From contig JAZSCN010000004.1 of the NCBI GenBank assembly GCA_045602925.1, positions 1-59,758 on the forward strand: a DNA stretch of 59,758 nucleotides, written 5' to 3'. The DNA is from UBA7477 sp045602925. Its GTDB lineage: Bacteria > Bacillota > Clostridia > Oscillospirales > Ruminococcaceae. Position numbers and translations under genes: made by a program. How positions within the stretch are numbered: the first letter of the stretch is position 1; each line of letters starts with the position of its first letter. The notes under the pieces are model-generated. The model was not told the DNA's origin and searched no databases. It saw nothing but the letters and a program-made list of their open reading frames with translations. Shown here in pieces: positions 35,842-44,276 of this stretch.

Positions 35842-36675
35842 CTATATAAGTGCCGAAATATCATTCGGTAATTCTGAGTGGAACTCCATAATTTCATTTG
35901 TAATCGGATGAGTGAGATGTAAGAAAGAACAGTGAAGTGCCTGCCTTTTAATGTCAGTACAGTCGCCACCATACATATCATCACCGGCAAGCGGATAGCC
36001 AATAGCAGACATATGAACTCTGATTTGATGAGTCCTGCCGGTTTCGAGCGTCAGTTCTAAGAGCGTGTACTTGTTACTTGATTTTATCGGCTTGAAAATA
36101 GTCTTGGCTTTTTGCCCATCTTCTCTTATACAGCGTTTTATAATGCTGTCTTGCTCCCTTGCGATTGGTAAGTCAACATACGATTCTTTTTCTATTATCC
36201 CACAAACAACAGCCATATATTTCTTTTGAATATTGTATTGAAGCTTCTTTGCACTAAATGCATCCTTTGCAATACAGCATAGCCCCGATGTATCTCTGTC
36301 AAGCCTGTTTATAGGTCTGAAGGTAAATGTAGGGTGAAGATGCGCAAAGTAGTTGCCAAGAGTGTCACCTTGATGTTTTATCGACGGATGTACAGGCATT
36401 TTACCGGGCTTGTCAAAGATGATAAAATACTCATCCTCGTATACAATCGGTACAATGAGGGAGTCGTTTGCTTCAAGAGTCTTGCTGTCGCTATGTGATA
36501 TAGAAACAATATCTCCGCAGGCTACGGAGTCAATAGTCCTAGCGTGCTCACCGTTTTTGCAAATCCCCATCGGCTCTCGCTTTAGCTTCAGAATAAGCCT
36601 TCTAGAAACGCCGTTTTGCTTTAGTATGTCCTCTACAGTGTATCCGTCTTGAAAAACCTTAAACTCAAGCGTCAC
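35842..36675 (-). CDS. RluA-family pseudouridine synthase
   Basis: A 277-residue enzyme converting uridines in structured RNA to pseudouridine. An S4-like N-terminus (..GVSRRLILKLKREPMG..) is followed by the catalytic motif NRLDRDTSGL (about 135; Asp is the nucleophile) and GRTHQIRVHMSAIGYPLAGDDMYGG. The subgroup (RluD-like, YjbO/YhcT in Bacillus) cannot be fixed. It overlaps the stop of the upstream membrane protein by 4 bases (ATGA), so the two are coupled. Confidence 0.9.
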   Translation of the reverse strand: MTLEFKVFQDGYTVEDILKQNGVSRRLILKLKREPMGICKNGEHARTIDSVACGDIVSISHSDSKTLEANDSLIVPIVYEDEYFIIFDKPGKMPVHPSIKHQGDTLGNYFAHLHPTFTFRPINRLDRDTSGLCCIAKDAFSAKKLQYNIQKKYMAVVCGIIEKESYVDLPIAREQDSIIKRCIREDGQKAKTIFKPIKSSNKYTLLELTLETGRTHQIRVHMSAIGYPLAGDDMYGGDCTDIKRQALHCSFLHLTHPITNEIMEFHSELPNDISALI

Positions 36676-37490
36676 GATTGTTGCTTCTCCTTTTCAGCAA
36701 GATATTCGTCAATCTTATCATTAGTAATAAGACTCTGACAGAAAATGGATGTGCTCATATTGTAGTAGGGAAGTACTACAAGTATCGGGAAGATAAATAC
36801 GCAAAGCAAGAAGTATTTCACAAAGGATACCAGGAAGAAAACGTATCTTAACGTGTTGCCCTTCATAAGCCTAAAGGATAATAAAAAAGCATCAATGATT
36901 TTTACATCACGTCTGAAGGTCATAATGTAAGGCAATAGCTTAAGCTTTATTTTAAAGAAAACAAATAAGAATAAAAGAAGAATAGAGAACAAAAGACTAA
37001 GCATAAACATAATGAGGTTAGTGTTACTCATATGGTCCTTTACTCTTTCGATATAGTATGTAACTACAAATATTGAAAATACTAGCGGGATAAAAAGTAT
37101 TGCCTGATATATTATAGAAAGAGTTTGAATGAGTATGGTTTTTACATAGCTCAAAAAGCCTTGATGTCGCATTGACCACCTTACACCAATGAAGTTTTCA
37201 CCTGTAGAAAGTCTGGCGTAAACTGTTCTTGAATATCCAATTTCAGGCACAAGCAGCAGATAGTATAGAACTATTCTTATTATTAAAAGTGCAGCACCGG
37301 GTGTCGTCTTTAGATAATCAAAATAAGAATAACTAAAGGGTGCCATGAATTCGTAGGTGTGATATAAAAGAACCTCGCCCAGTATAATAAGTAGACCGAT
37401 GGAAAGCATAGTAGTGCTGATAGCAATACAGTTACCCCAGTTACCACCAAGCCTGATTGTCGCAAGCTTTTTTATCTGTGCGTTGTTCAT
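36672..37490 (-). CDS. polytopic membrane protein, DUF975-like
   Basis: A 272-residue protein with about six membrane helices (clusters near 20-45, 75-95, 125-150, 160-185, 225-250). The N-terminus (..KKLATIRLGGNWGNCIAIS..) resembles DUF975-type proteins of unknown function; similarity is by pattern only. It sits 30 bases after the histidine phosphatase and overlaps the pseudouridine synthase by 4 bases, forming a three-gene minus-strand unit. Confidence 0.55.
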   Translation of the reverse strand: MNNAQIKKLATIRLGGNWGNCIAISTTMLSIGLLIILGEVLLYHTYEFMAPFSYSYFDYLKTTPGAALLIIRIVLYYLLLVPEIGYSRTVYARLSTGENFIGVRWSMRHQGFLSYVKTILIQTLSIIYQAILFIPLVFSIFVVTYYIERVKDHMSNTNLIMFMLSLLFSILLLFLFVFFKIKLKLLPYIMTFRRDVKIIDAFLLSFRLMKGNTLRYVFFLVSFVKYFLLCVFIFPILVVLPYYNMSTSIFCQSLITNDKIDEYLAEKEKQQS

Positions 37491-37520
37491 GTTCTCACCC
37501 CCTGAAAGTTTTTGTAAATG

Positions 37521-38153
37521 TTATTCTTCCTCGTCAGACATTAGATAAGGGAACTTACCGAGTATCTCAAAGCAGTTTGACCTTTGCCACATATCTGCAG
37601 TAACAAGCACCTCATACCCCTCACAAAAGTCACAAGGGAACTGCATAGGCGAAAGCTTCGGCAGTCCAAAACAGCTTAGTATGTTCATAATCATACCACC
37701 ATGAGTTATTACAGCTGTGCTTGTGATTCCAAGCTGCATCATATCATTTATAATGAAGTCCATAGCCCAGTAGCATCTTTCGACAACATCTCGCATAGAT
37801 TCACCGTTTGGCGGAGGATTGTCAAGACCGCCCTTTAAAAATGCCTTGTAATCTTCTCTGCCCATAAGCTCCGTTGCACGCTTGTTTTCAAAATCACCGA
37901 AGTTCATTTCTCTGAGCTCGGGAACAAGTCGCATAGTGCAGTTTGAGTATATAAGCTCAGCAGTTTCACGGCACCTCTTGAGTGGGGAAACATATATCTT
38001 TTCTGCATAAGGATACTTGTATTTATCAAGCTTTTCTTTAATCTCTTTGACGCCCTGTTCACATAGTCCCTCATCAGTCAGACCAATGTATTTTCCGTCT
38101 AAATTGCCCTGAGTAAGCCCGTGTCTGATAAATTGAATTCTATAAGCCTTCAT
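37521..38153 (-). CDS. histidine phosphatase family protein
   Basis: The 210-residue product has the phosphohistidine motif FIRHGLTQGN near residue 10 (RHG), the second catalytic region RELNFGDFENK and a late THGGMI histidine. This is the phosphoglycerate mutase-like/CobC branch; substrates range from phosphosugars to alpha-ribazole phosphate, and no cobalamin gene is adjacent. It is first in the unit that continues with the DUF975-like and RluA genes. Confidence 0.85.
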   Translation of the reverse strand: MKAYRIQFIRHGLTQGNLDGKYIGLTDEGLCEQGVKEIKEKLDKYKYPYAEKIYVSPLKRCRETAELIYSNCTMRLVPELREMNFGDFENKRATELMGREDYKAFLKGGLDNPPPNGESMRDVVERCYWAMDFIINDMMQLGITSTAVITHGGMIMNILSCFGLPKLSPMQFPCDFCEGYEVLVTADMWQRSNCFEILGKFPYLMSDEEE

Positions 38154-38201
38154 AATAAGTCATCCTTTTTAAAAATATGTGTATTTCTACTAAAAAACTA
38201 C

Positions 38202-38230
38202 TTTACAAAAGTGAAAAAATCGTATATAAT
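38202..38230 (+). promoter_or_regulatory. promoter of the apbE-rnf operon
   Basis: TTTACA (38202-38207), 17 bases, TATAAT (38225-38230). The leader of about 90 bases contains a possible hairpin (GTGAAT with ATTCAC, about 38242-38270). Confidence 0.7.
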
Positions 38231-38324
38231 AGTCTTTATAAGTGAATGTGTATACTTGTAATTAATTCACATTGATATTGTAACACAATTTTCAGATAAA
38301 TTCAACCGTCCGAGAGAAAGGACT

Positions 38325-39347
38325 GTGAGATTTTTGATAAGTAAATCAAAAAGCATAGCCGTAATAGCTGTGCTGATTATATTGCTTGTTGTACTTGCAT
38401 TAGTGTATAGAATGAATAAGTCGGATGAGCAGTTTAAGCAAGGCTCTGCAATCGGTATGGATACCGTGTTCACCATTAAGCTTATCGGCGACGAGCCAAA
38501 TGAGTATATTGAGCTCGTAGCAGAGCTTGATAATGTCCTCGATGCCTATGATGAAGCTTCTCCGCTATATAAGCTAAATCTAGATAAAAAGCTTGATGCA
38601 CAAGGTTACCTAATAGATGCCGTAAAGGCTTCTCTCAATGCTGAGGAAAATCTAAGCTCGGTTAGTATTGCAGCAGGCAGACTTATTAATCTGTGGGATG
38701 TAAATGCTGAAAACCCCAAAGTCCCAGATGACACCGATGTCAAAAATGCATTAGCTTCTATTGATAAGGCTAATGTAAAGCTTGATGATAATACAATTAC
38801 TTTGCTAAATGATGCAGAGCTTAATCTGGGTTGCTGTGCAAAGGGCTATGCGTGTGACATAATAAAAAGTAAGCTTTTGGAAAACGACGTAAAATGTGCA
38901 ATCGTCTCATTTGGCTCGTCAACTCTCTTGTATGGAGAAAAGCCAGAGCAAGAAAAGTTTGTAACAGCAGTTACCAATCCGTTTGATGCTTCAAAGTCTG
39001 TCTTGACAGTTAAAACCGATGAGTGCTTTGTTTCAACTTCAGGTGGATACCAAAGATATTTTGAAGCTAACGGAAAAACCTATAGCCATTTTTTCGATTT
39101 ATCAACCGGATATCCTGCCGAAACCGACCTTGCGTCTGTTACCGTGTTTTGTGATAGCGGAATAATGAGCGATATGCTCTCAACAGAGCTTTATATAGGA
39201 GGCAGTCAAATGCTGAGAGAGTATCTTGATTGCGACGAATATATGATTATCGCCATTGATAAGAATAAGAATATTTATGCTTCAAGTAAGCTTTTAGAGA
39301 GTATAACTCTAAAGGATGAAAGCTTTACACTAAATAACGTAAATTAA
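38325..39347 (+). CDS. apbE: FAD:protein FMN transferase (ApbE)
   Basis: A 340-residue membrane-anchored flavin transferase that attaches FMN to a threonine of Rnf subunits. An N-terminal membrane helix (about 10-27) is followed by GMDTVFTIK, the AKGYACD motif, STSGGYQRYF and HFFDLSTGYPAETD. It is the first gene of the rnf operon, and its targets are almost certainly RnfG and RnfD in the same operon. The start is GTG 38325, with GAGAGAAAGG just upstream. RnfC follows after 17 bases. Confidence 0.9.
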   Translation: MRFLISKSKSIAVIAVLIILLVVLALVYRMNKSDEQFKQGSAIGMDTVFTIKLIGDEPNEYIELVAELDNVLDAYDEASPLYKLNLDKKLDAQGYLIDAVKASLNAEENLSSVSIAAGRLINLWDVNAENPKVPDDTDVKNALASIDKANVKLDDNTITLLNDAELNLGCCAKGYACDIIKSKLLENDVKCAIVSFGSSTLLYGEKPEQEKFVTAVTNPFDASKSVLTVKTDECFVSTSGGYQRYFEANGKTYSHFFDLSTGYPAETDLASVTVFCDSGIMSDMLSTELYIGGSQMLREYLDCDEYMIIAIDKNKNIYASSKLLESITLKDESFTLNNVN

Positions 39348-39364
39348 AGATTGGAGGAATCTAT

Positions 39365-40651
39365 ATGCCATTCTTCGGAATACATCTTCCACATAATAAG
39401 GGAACAGCACAGTCGACAACTGTAAAAATTCCACTACCACAGTCCGTTAAAATCCCTATGTCACAGCATATGGGAACACCATGCGAGCCTACGGTTAAAG
39501 TGGGAGATACCGTTACTGTCGGACAGAAAATAGGCGATAGTGCAGCCTTTATGTCAACCCCTGTTCACTCGTCAGTGTCAGGTGTGGTTAAGTCTATTGA
39601 AGACTATCTTCTTGCAAGTGGAAAGGTGTGTAAGGCAGTTGTTATCGAAACCGACGGCAATCAAACGGTTTCCGATGAGGTCAAGCCTCCACAGGTCGAG
39701 GACCTTAAAAGCTTTGTGTCAGCTATAAAGGATAGTGGCTGCTGTGGACTCGGTGGTGCTGGATTTCCTACACATATTAAGCTTAATGTAGATATCAAGG
39801 ATAAGCCTATAGATTCTCTTGTAATAAATGCCGCAGAGTGTGAGCCGTACATAACAAGTGACTGCAGAGAGCTTTTAGAAAATCCCGATGATGTTTTAGA
39901 TGGCATAAAGCAGGTTATGAAATATCTCGAAATTGAAAAAGCATATATATGTATCGAGAAGAATAAACCTGAAGCTATCAAGCTTATGAAGGAAAAGATA
40001 GCTAATGATAAAAATATCAAGGTTGTGAGCCTCAGAGCTTCTTATCCACAGGGTGCCGAAAAGGTCGTAGCATATTCAGCTACCGGCAGGATTATAGGCG
40101 AGGGAGAGCTGCCTTCTGCTAAGGGGATTGTTGTTATGAACGTATCTACAGCAGGCTTTATCTCACGCTATTTGAAAACAGGTATGCCACTGGTTGAGAA
40201 AAGACTCACCCTCGACGGAGATGCATTCAGAACACCGTGTAACGTCTTTGTGCCTATCGGTACTCCTGTCAGCAAGCTTATAGAGTTCGCTGATGGTGCA
40301 AACGAAGCAATAGCTAAGCTCATAGCAGGTGGCCCAATGATGGGTATGTGCCTATATGACTTTGAAACACCAATAACTAAAACTAATAACGCAATTTTAG
40401 GCTTTACCCAAAAGCTGGCAGCACCAAAGGAAGAAAAAACAGCTTGTATTCATTGCGGACGTTGCATAAGTGCATGCCCTATGAAGCTAATGCCTAATGA
40501 AATTGCAACGGCTTATGAAGCCCAAGATGCAGATATGCTCAGGAAGTTAAAGCTCAACCTCTGTATGAATTGTGGAAGCTGTAGCTATGTATGTCCTGCA
40601 AGAAGAAATATCGCAGAAACTAACCAGCTCGCTAAGGGCCTGATAAGATAA
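39365..40651 (+). CDS. rnfC: Rnf complex subunit C
   Basis: A 428-residue peripheral subunit of the sodium- or proton-pumping ferredoxin:NAD oxidoreductase. It carries the N-terminal barrel-sandwich region (..FGIHLPHNKG..), the NADH/FMN-binding GLGGAGFPTHIK (about 125) and two [4Fe-4S] motifs, CIHCGRCISACP (about 360) and CMNCGSCSYVCP (about 400). It takes up or delivers electrons at the NAD side. GGAGG lies ahead of the ATG. Confidence 0.94.
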   Translation: MPFFGIHLPHNKGTAQSTTVKIPLPQSVKIPMSQHMGTPCEPTVKVGDTVTVGQKIGDSAAFMSTPVHSSVSGVVKSIEDYLLASGKVCKAVVIETDGNQTVSDEVKPPQVEDLKSFVSAIKDSGCCGLGGAGFPTHIKLNVDIKDKPIDSLVINAAECEPYITSDCRELLENPDDVLDGIKQVMKYLEIEKAYICIEKNKPEAIKLMKEKIANDKNIKVVSLRASYPQGAEKVVAYSATGRIIGEGELPSAKGIVVMNVSTAGFISRYLKTGMPLVEKRLTLDGDAFRTPCNVFVPIGTPVSKLIEFADGANEAIAKLIAGGPMMGMCLYDFETPITKTNNAILGFTQKLAAPKEEKTACIHCGRCISACPMKLMPNEIATAYEAQDADMLRKLKLNLCMNCGSCSYVCPARRNIAETNQLAKGLIR

Positions 40652-40664
40652 AGGAAAGGGGTAT

Positions 40665-41603
40665 GTGAACAATATGGATAAGCTTCTCGTATCTCCATCA
40701 CCTCACATTAGAAATAATGTGACAACAGCTAAAATTATGGGCCATGTTATGATCGCTCTGGTCCCTTCCATAATTGCCGCAACGTTAATTTTCGGTGGAA
40801 GAGCACTTATGCTAATCGGCTTTTGCGTAGCAATTGCAGTTATTATCGAAAGAATTACAGGCGCGATTATGAAGCGCCCTGATACAACAGGGGACCTCTC
40901 TGCTGCAGTTACAGGTCTTATATTCGCACTGAATCTGCCTCCGTCACTTCCTTTCTGGATTGCATTTATCGGCGTTTTCTTTGCAATAGTAGTGACAAAA
41001 ATGCTTTTTGGTGGTCTTGGCTGTAATTTCGCTAACCCTGCCATTGTCGGACGAATCGTTATAATGGTTTCTTTCTCATCATATATGACAAGATGGTCTG
41101 AACCGTTCACATCTGATGTAACAACTATGGCAACCCCGCTTGCATCACGTTCTGCTAACTATCTGGATATGTTTATAGGAACTACAGGTGGTTGCCTCGG
41201 CGAAACCTGTGCCGCTGCATTACTGTTTGGCTTTGTGTATCTGTGCGTTGTAAAGGTGATTACTCCTTCAACACCTGTAGCATTTGTAGGAACAGTTGCT
41301 TTGTTCTCGTTTATTGCAGGAGAAGACCCTTTATACCAGGTGCTTGCCGGTGGACTTTTGCTCGGTGCAATATTTATGGCAACCGACTATGTTACCACCC
41401 CGGTTACACAAAAGGGTAAGATAATCTTTGGTATCGGTTGTGGTATAATTACCTGCGTAATCAGATTCTATGGTTCGTACCCTGAAGGCGTTTCCTTCTC
41501 AATACTCATTATGAATATTCTCACACCATATATTGATATGCTTTGTCGTACAAAGCCTGTCGGTGCAAAGAAGCCTCAAAAGCCACAAAAGGAGGGAAAT
41601 TAG
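40665..41603 (+). CDS. rnfD: Rnf complex subunit D
   Basis: A 312-residue integral membrane subunit related to NqrB, with about ten hydrophobic helices. The segment around TTMATPLASR (about 148) contains the threonine that ApbE flavinylates in this family. Two starts are possible: GTG 40665 (3 bases after AAGGGG) or ATG 40674 (12 bases after it); neither spacing is ideal. RnfG follows after one base. Confidence 0.92.
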   Translation: MNNMDKLLVSPSPHIRNNVTTAKIMGHVMIALVPSIIAATLIFGGRALMLIGFCVAIAVIIERITGAIMKRPDTTGDLSAAVTGLIFALNLPPSLPFWIAFIGVFFAIVVTKMLFGGLGCNFANPAIVGRIVIMVSFSSYMTRWSEPFTSDVTTMATPLASRSANYLDMFIGTTGGCLGETCAAALLFGFVYLCVVKVITPSTPVAFVGTVALFSFIAGEDPLYQVLAGGLLLGAIFMATDYVTTPVTQKGKIIFGIGCGIITCVIRFYGSYPEGVSFSILIMNILTPYIDMLCRTKPVGAKKPQKPQKEGN

Positions 41604-41604
41604 T

Positions 41605-42153
41605 ATGAAAGCTAAAATACTTCCATCATTGGTTCTCTGCCTTATCTGCGCAATCGTCTGTGCTCTCCTCGTAGGCGCTTATGAGCTTACTTATGTAGAT
41701 ACAACAGGCGTAATGACAGATGAGCTTAAAAAAGGCTGCGAAAGCATCTACCCTGGTATCGAGTTTGAGATTTTAAAGGACGAAAACGGCGAGCTTGTTA
41801 CCTTCGACGGCGTAAAAGCTGTTATCGTTCCAACAACGAGTGATGAAAAAATCTGCGTTTTTGAAATTGCTGCCCATGGCTATAGCAAGGGTGGTATCCA
41901 TGTCCTCGTTGGCGTAAATGAGGATATGACAGTCAAGAGCGTCTACTATGTTTCTTGTGGTGAAACTCCTGGCCTCGGTACAAAAACCCAGAACAGCGAT
42001 TACCTCGCAAAATATGAGGGCGTAACAGCTGATGATGTCGATGATATCGATAATATTACAGGCGCAACATATTCCTCTAGAGGACTTAAAAAGGCTGTAA
42101 ACCTTGCAATAGAATGCTACGAGCAGAATAAGGAGGCGATTTTCAATGAGTAA
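41605..42153 (+). CDS. rnfG: Rnf complex subunit G
   Basis: A 182-residue subunit with one N-terminal membrane helix and an extracytoplasmic FMN-binding domain. The flavinylation motif is ITGATYSS near residue 155, where FMN is bound covalently to the threonine of TGAT. AAGGAGG stands before ATG 41605, which is preferred to in-frame upstream openings inside rnfD. It overlaps rnfE by 8 bases. Confidence 0.93.
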   Translation: MKAKILPSLVLCLICAIVCALLVGAYELTYVDTTGVMTDELKKGCESIYPGIEFEILKDENGELVTFDGVKAVIVPTTSDEKICVFEIAAHGYSKGGIHVLVGVNEDMTVKSVYYVSCGETPGLGTKTQNSDYLAKYEGVTADDVDDIDNITGATYSSRGLKKAVNLAIECYEQNKEAIFNE

Positions 42154-42853
42154 TAACGCCAAGAAAGGCTATATGTATGAGTTCTTCAAGGGCATAGTCA
42201 AGGAAAATCCCGTGCTTGTCGGTCTGCTCGGTATGTGTCCTACACTCGCCGTTACCAATCAGGCAATAAACGGTCTTGGAATGGGCGTCGCAACTACCTT
42301 CGTACTAATCTGTTCCAATATAGTAATTTCAATGCTTAAGAAGATTATACCTTCAACGGTCAGACTTCCAAGCTTTATCGTAATCATTGCAGGCTTTGTT
42401 ACCCTCATTGAATTTTTGATGAGAAGCTATCTTCCGTCAATCTATTCAGCACTCGGAATATTCCTACCACTTATTACCGTTAACTGTATAATCTTAGGTA
42501 GAGCAGAAGCCTTTGCTTCAAAAAATTCTGTTGCTAAATCTGCACTTGACGGTCTCGGAATGGGCGTAGGCTTTACTCTCGCACTTTTCGTAATGGCAAG
42601 CATAAGAGAAATAATTGGTTCAGGAAGCTTTATGGGAATGAAGATTCCGGTGCTTTGTGATAATTCAATGCTCATGTTTATTATGCCGGCAGGAGGTTTC
42701 TTCGTGCTTGGTTGTATAATTGCTGTGGTGAATAAAATCGCCAATAGAAAGCCACCGGCAGAGCTTGGATGCGCAGGATGTCCTCACGCTTCAACTTGTA
42801 AAAATAAGGGCGCTTGCGAAAATGAAGAAGTTAAGCAAGGAGGTGCACAGTAA
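42146..42853 (+). CDS. rnfE: Rnf complex subunit E with a cysteine-rich tail
   Basis: A 235-residue integral membrane subunit (NqrD-like, six helices). The two cysteines expected in the membrane core for the shared RnfA/RnfE iron site are present (GMCPTLAVTN near 25; VNCIILGRAEAFA near 112). After the last helix there is an extra tail of about 30 residues with Cys-x2-Cys-x5-Cys-x5-Cys (CAGCPHASTCKNKGAC), which could bind metal or a cluster. The stop and the rnfA start share one base (TAATG). Confidence 0.92.
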   Translation: MSNNAKKGYMYEFFKGIVKENPVLVGLLGMCPTLAVTNQAINGLGMGVATTFVLICSNIVISMLKKIIPSTVRLPSFIVIIAGFVTLIEFLMRSYLPSIYSALGIFLPLITVNCIILGRAEAFASKNSVAKSALDGLGMGVGFTLALFVMASIREIIGSGSFMGMKIPVLCDNSMLMFIMPAGGFFVLGCIIAVVNKIANRKPPAELGCAGCPHASTCKNKGACENEEVKQGGAQ

Positions 42854-43425
42854 TGGAATATATCTTAATTCTCGTGGGAACAGTTCTTGTAAATAATATC
42901 GTTCTTTCACAGTTTATGGGAATCTGTGCATTTCTCGGTGTATCAAAGCAAATGAAAAACTCGCTCGGTATGGGCGCAGCTGTTATATTTGTTATGGTCT
43001 GTGCTACTTTGTGTACATACCCAATCTATATCCTTCTCGAAAAGTTCGATATAACCTATCTTAAAACGGTTGCGTTTATACTTGTTATCGCACTGTTTGT
43101 ACAGATGGTAGAAATGATACTTAAAAAGGTTATGCCGCCGCTCTATAAAGCGCTAGGCATCTATCTCCCACTTATTACAACAAACTGTGCTGTCCTCGGT
43201 GTAACAATTACAAACGTCGACGAAAGCTATAATCTGGCTCAGTCGATTGTCAATGCATTAGGTACAGGTATCGGTTTCACACTCGCACTATTGCTGTTTT
43301 CAGGTGTTCGTTCTAAAATCAATGATTCGAAGATTCCTGAAACCTTTAGGGGAGTGCCGGCAACACTTATCGCAGCTTCAATCGTGTCCCTTAGCTTTAT
43401 GGGCTTTGCTGGGCTGATAGGCTAG
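42853..43425 (+). CDS. rnfA: Rnf complex subunit A
   Basis: A 190-residue integral membrane subunit, homologous to NqrE and to RnfE, with six helices and the conserved cysteines in SQFMGICAFLGVS and TTNCAVLGVTI. It forms the intramembrane electron path together with RnfE. Its ATG overlaps the rnfE stop; rnfB follows after 16 bases. Confidence 0.94.
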   Translation: MEYILILVGTVLVNNIVLSQFMGICAFLGVSKQMKNSLGMGAAVIFVMVCATLCTYPIYILLEKFDITYLKTVAFILVIALFVQMVEMILKKVMPPLYKALGIYLPLITTNCAVLGVTITNVDESYNLAQSIVNALGTGIGFTLALLLFSGVRSKINDSKIPETFRGVPATLIAASIVSLSFMGFAGLIG

Positions 43426-43441
43426 AAAGGGAGGTAAGTAT

Positions 43442-44230
43442 ATGGAATATGTAATACCTATCCTTATATTCGCCGGTCTGGGAATTGCTGCAGGCGTGCT
43501 TTTGACAATTTCTTCAAAAGTGTTTGCTGTAAAGACCGACGAAAGACTTCAGCAGCTCCAAGACGCCTTGCCTCAAATAAACTGTGGTTCCTGTGGTTAC
43601 TCAGGCTGTAACGCATACGCTGAAGCTATACTTGAAGGTAAAGCACAACCGAATATGTGTAAGCCGGGCGGAAATGAATCAGCTCAGAAAATTGCTGAGA
43701 TTTTAGGCGTCGGTGTAGGAGAAGTCGAACAGCAGGTTGCATTCGTGCGTTGCCTCGGTAACTGTAATGTTACTACCCATAAGTATACTTTTACAGGTTC
43801 TCAAAGCTGTCGTTCATCTAATAACTATTATAGTGGAAGTAAGGTGTGCACAAGTGGTTGCCTCGGTTATGGCGACTGCGTGGCAGTTTGTCCTTCGGAC
43901 GCTATAAGAATTATAGACGGCATCGCTGTTGTAAATCAGAATGTTTGTACAGGTTGTGGACTTTGTGCAAAGACCTGTCCTAACGCTCTTATCGTCGTTA
44001 GGGATAGAAGTCAGCAGTATGAGGTCGGTTGTCGCTCAACAGAGATAGGCAAGGTCACACGCAGTGTCTGCTCGGTTGGCTGTATCGGCTGCAAGCTTTG
44101 TGAAAAGAAATGTCCAAACGGTGCTATAACCGTAGAAGATAATTTTGCAAGAATTGACTATTCTAAGTGCACTAATTGTGGTGCCTGCGCCGAGGTTTGT
44201 AAAATCGGAGCAATTAAAAAGATTGTATAA
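43442..44230 (+). CDS. rnfB: Rnf complex subunit B (ferredoxin-type)
   Basis: A 262-residue subunit that accepts electrons from ferredoxin. An N-terminal membrane helix is followed by the Fe-S motif NCGSCGYSGC (about 40) and several ferredoxin-type cysteine clusters, including CTGCGLCAKTCP (about 167), CIGCKLCEKKCP (about 215) and CTNCGACAEVC (about 245). It completes the six-gene rnfCDGEAB set; the strong terminator at 44235 follows. Confidence 0.94.
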   Translation: MEYVIPILIFAGLGIAAGVLLTISSKVFAVKTDERLQQLQDALPQINCGSCGYSGCNAYAEAILEGKAQPNMCKPGGNESAQKIAEILGVGVGEVEQQVAFVRCLGNCNVTTHKYTFTGSQSCRSSNNYYSGSKVCTSGCLGYGDCVAVCPSDAIRIIDGIAVVNQNVCTGCGLCAKTCPNALIVVRDRSQQYEVGCRSTEIGKVTRSVCSVGCIGCKLCEKKCPNGAITVEDNFARIDYSKCTNCGACAEVCKIGAIKKIV

Positions 44231-44234
44231 AAAG

Positions 44235-44264
44235 AAAGACCTTACCAGCTTTGGTAAGGTCTTT
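44235..44264. terminator. bidirectional terminator between rnfB and the dockerin hydrolase
   Basis: AAAGACCTTACCA (44235-44247), loop GCTT, TGGTAAGGTCTTT (44252-44264). The minus side is followed by CTTTTTA; it serves the convergent gene ending at 44277. Confidence 0.88.
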
Positions 44265-44276
44265 AATGTTGTAAGT

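Noticed and set aside
36672..37490. ABC transporter permease
   Set aside because: It is all membrane helices but has no permease signature or adjacent ATPase; DUF975-like is the closer pattern.
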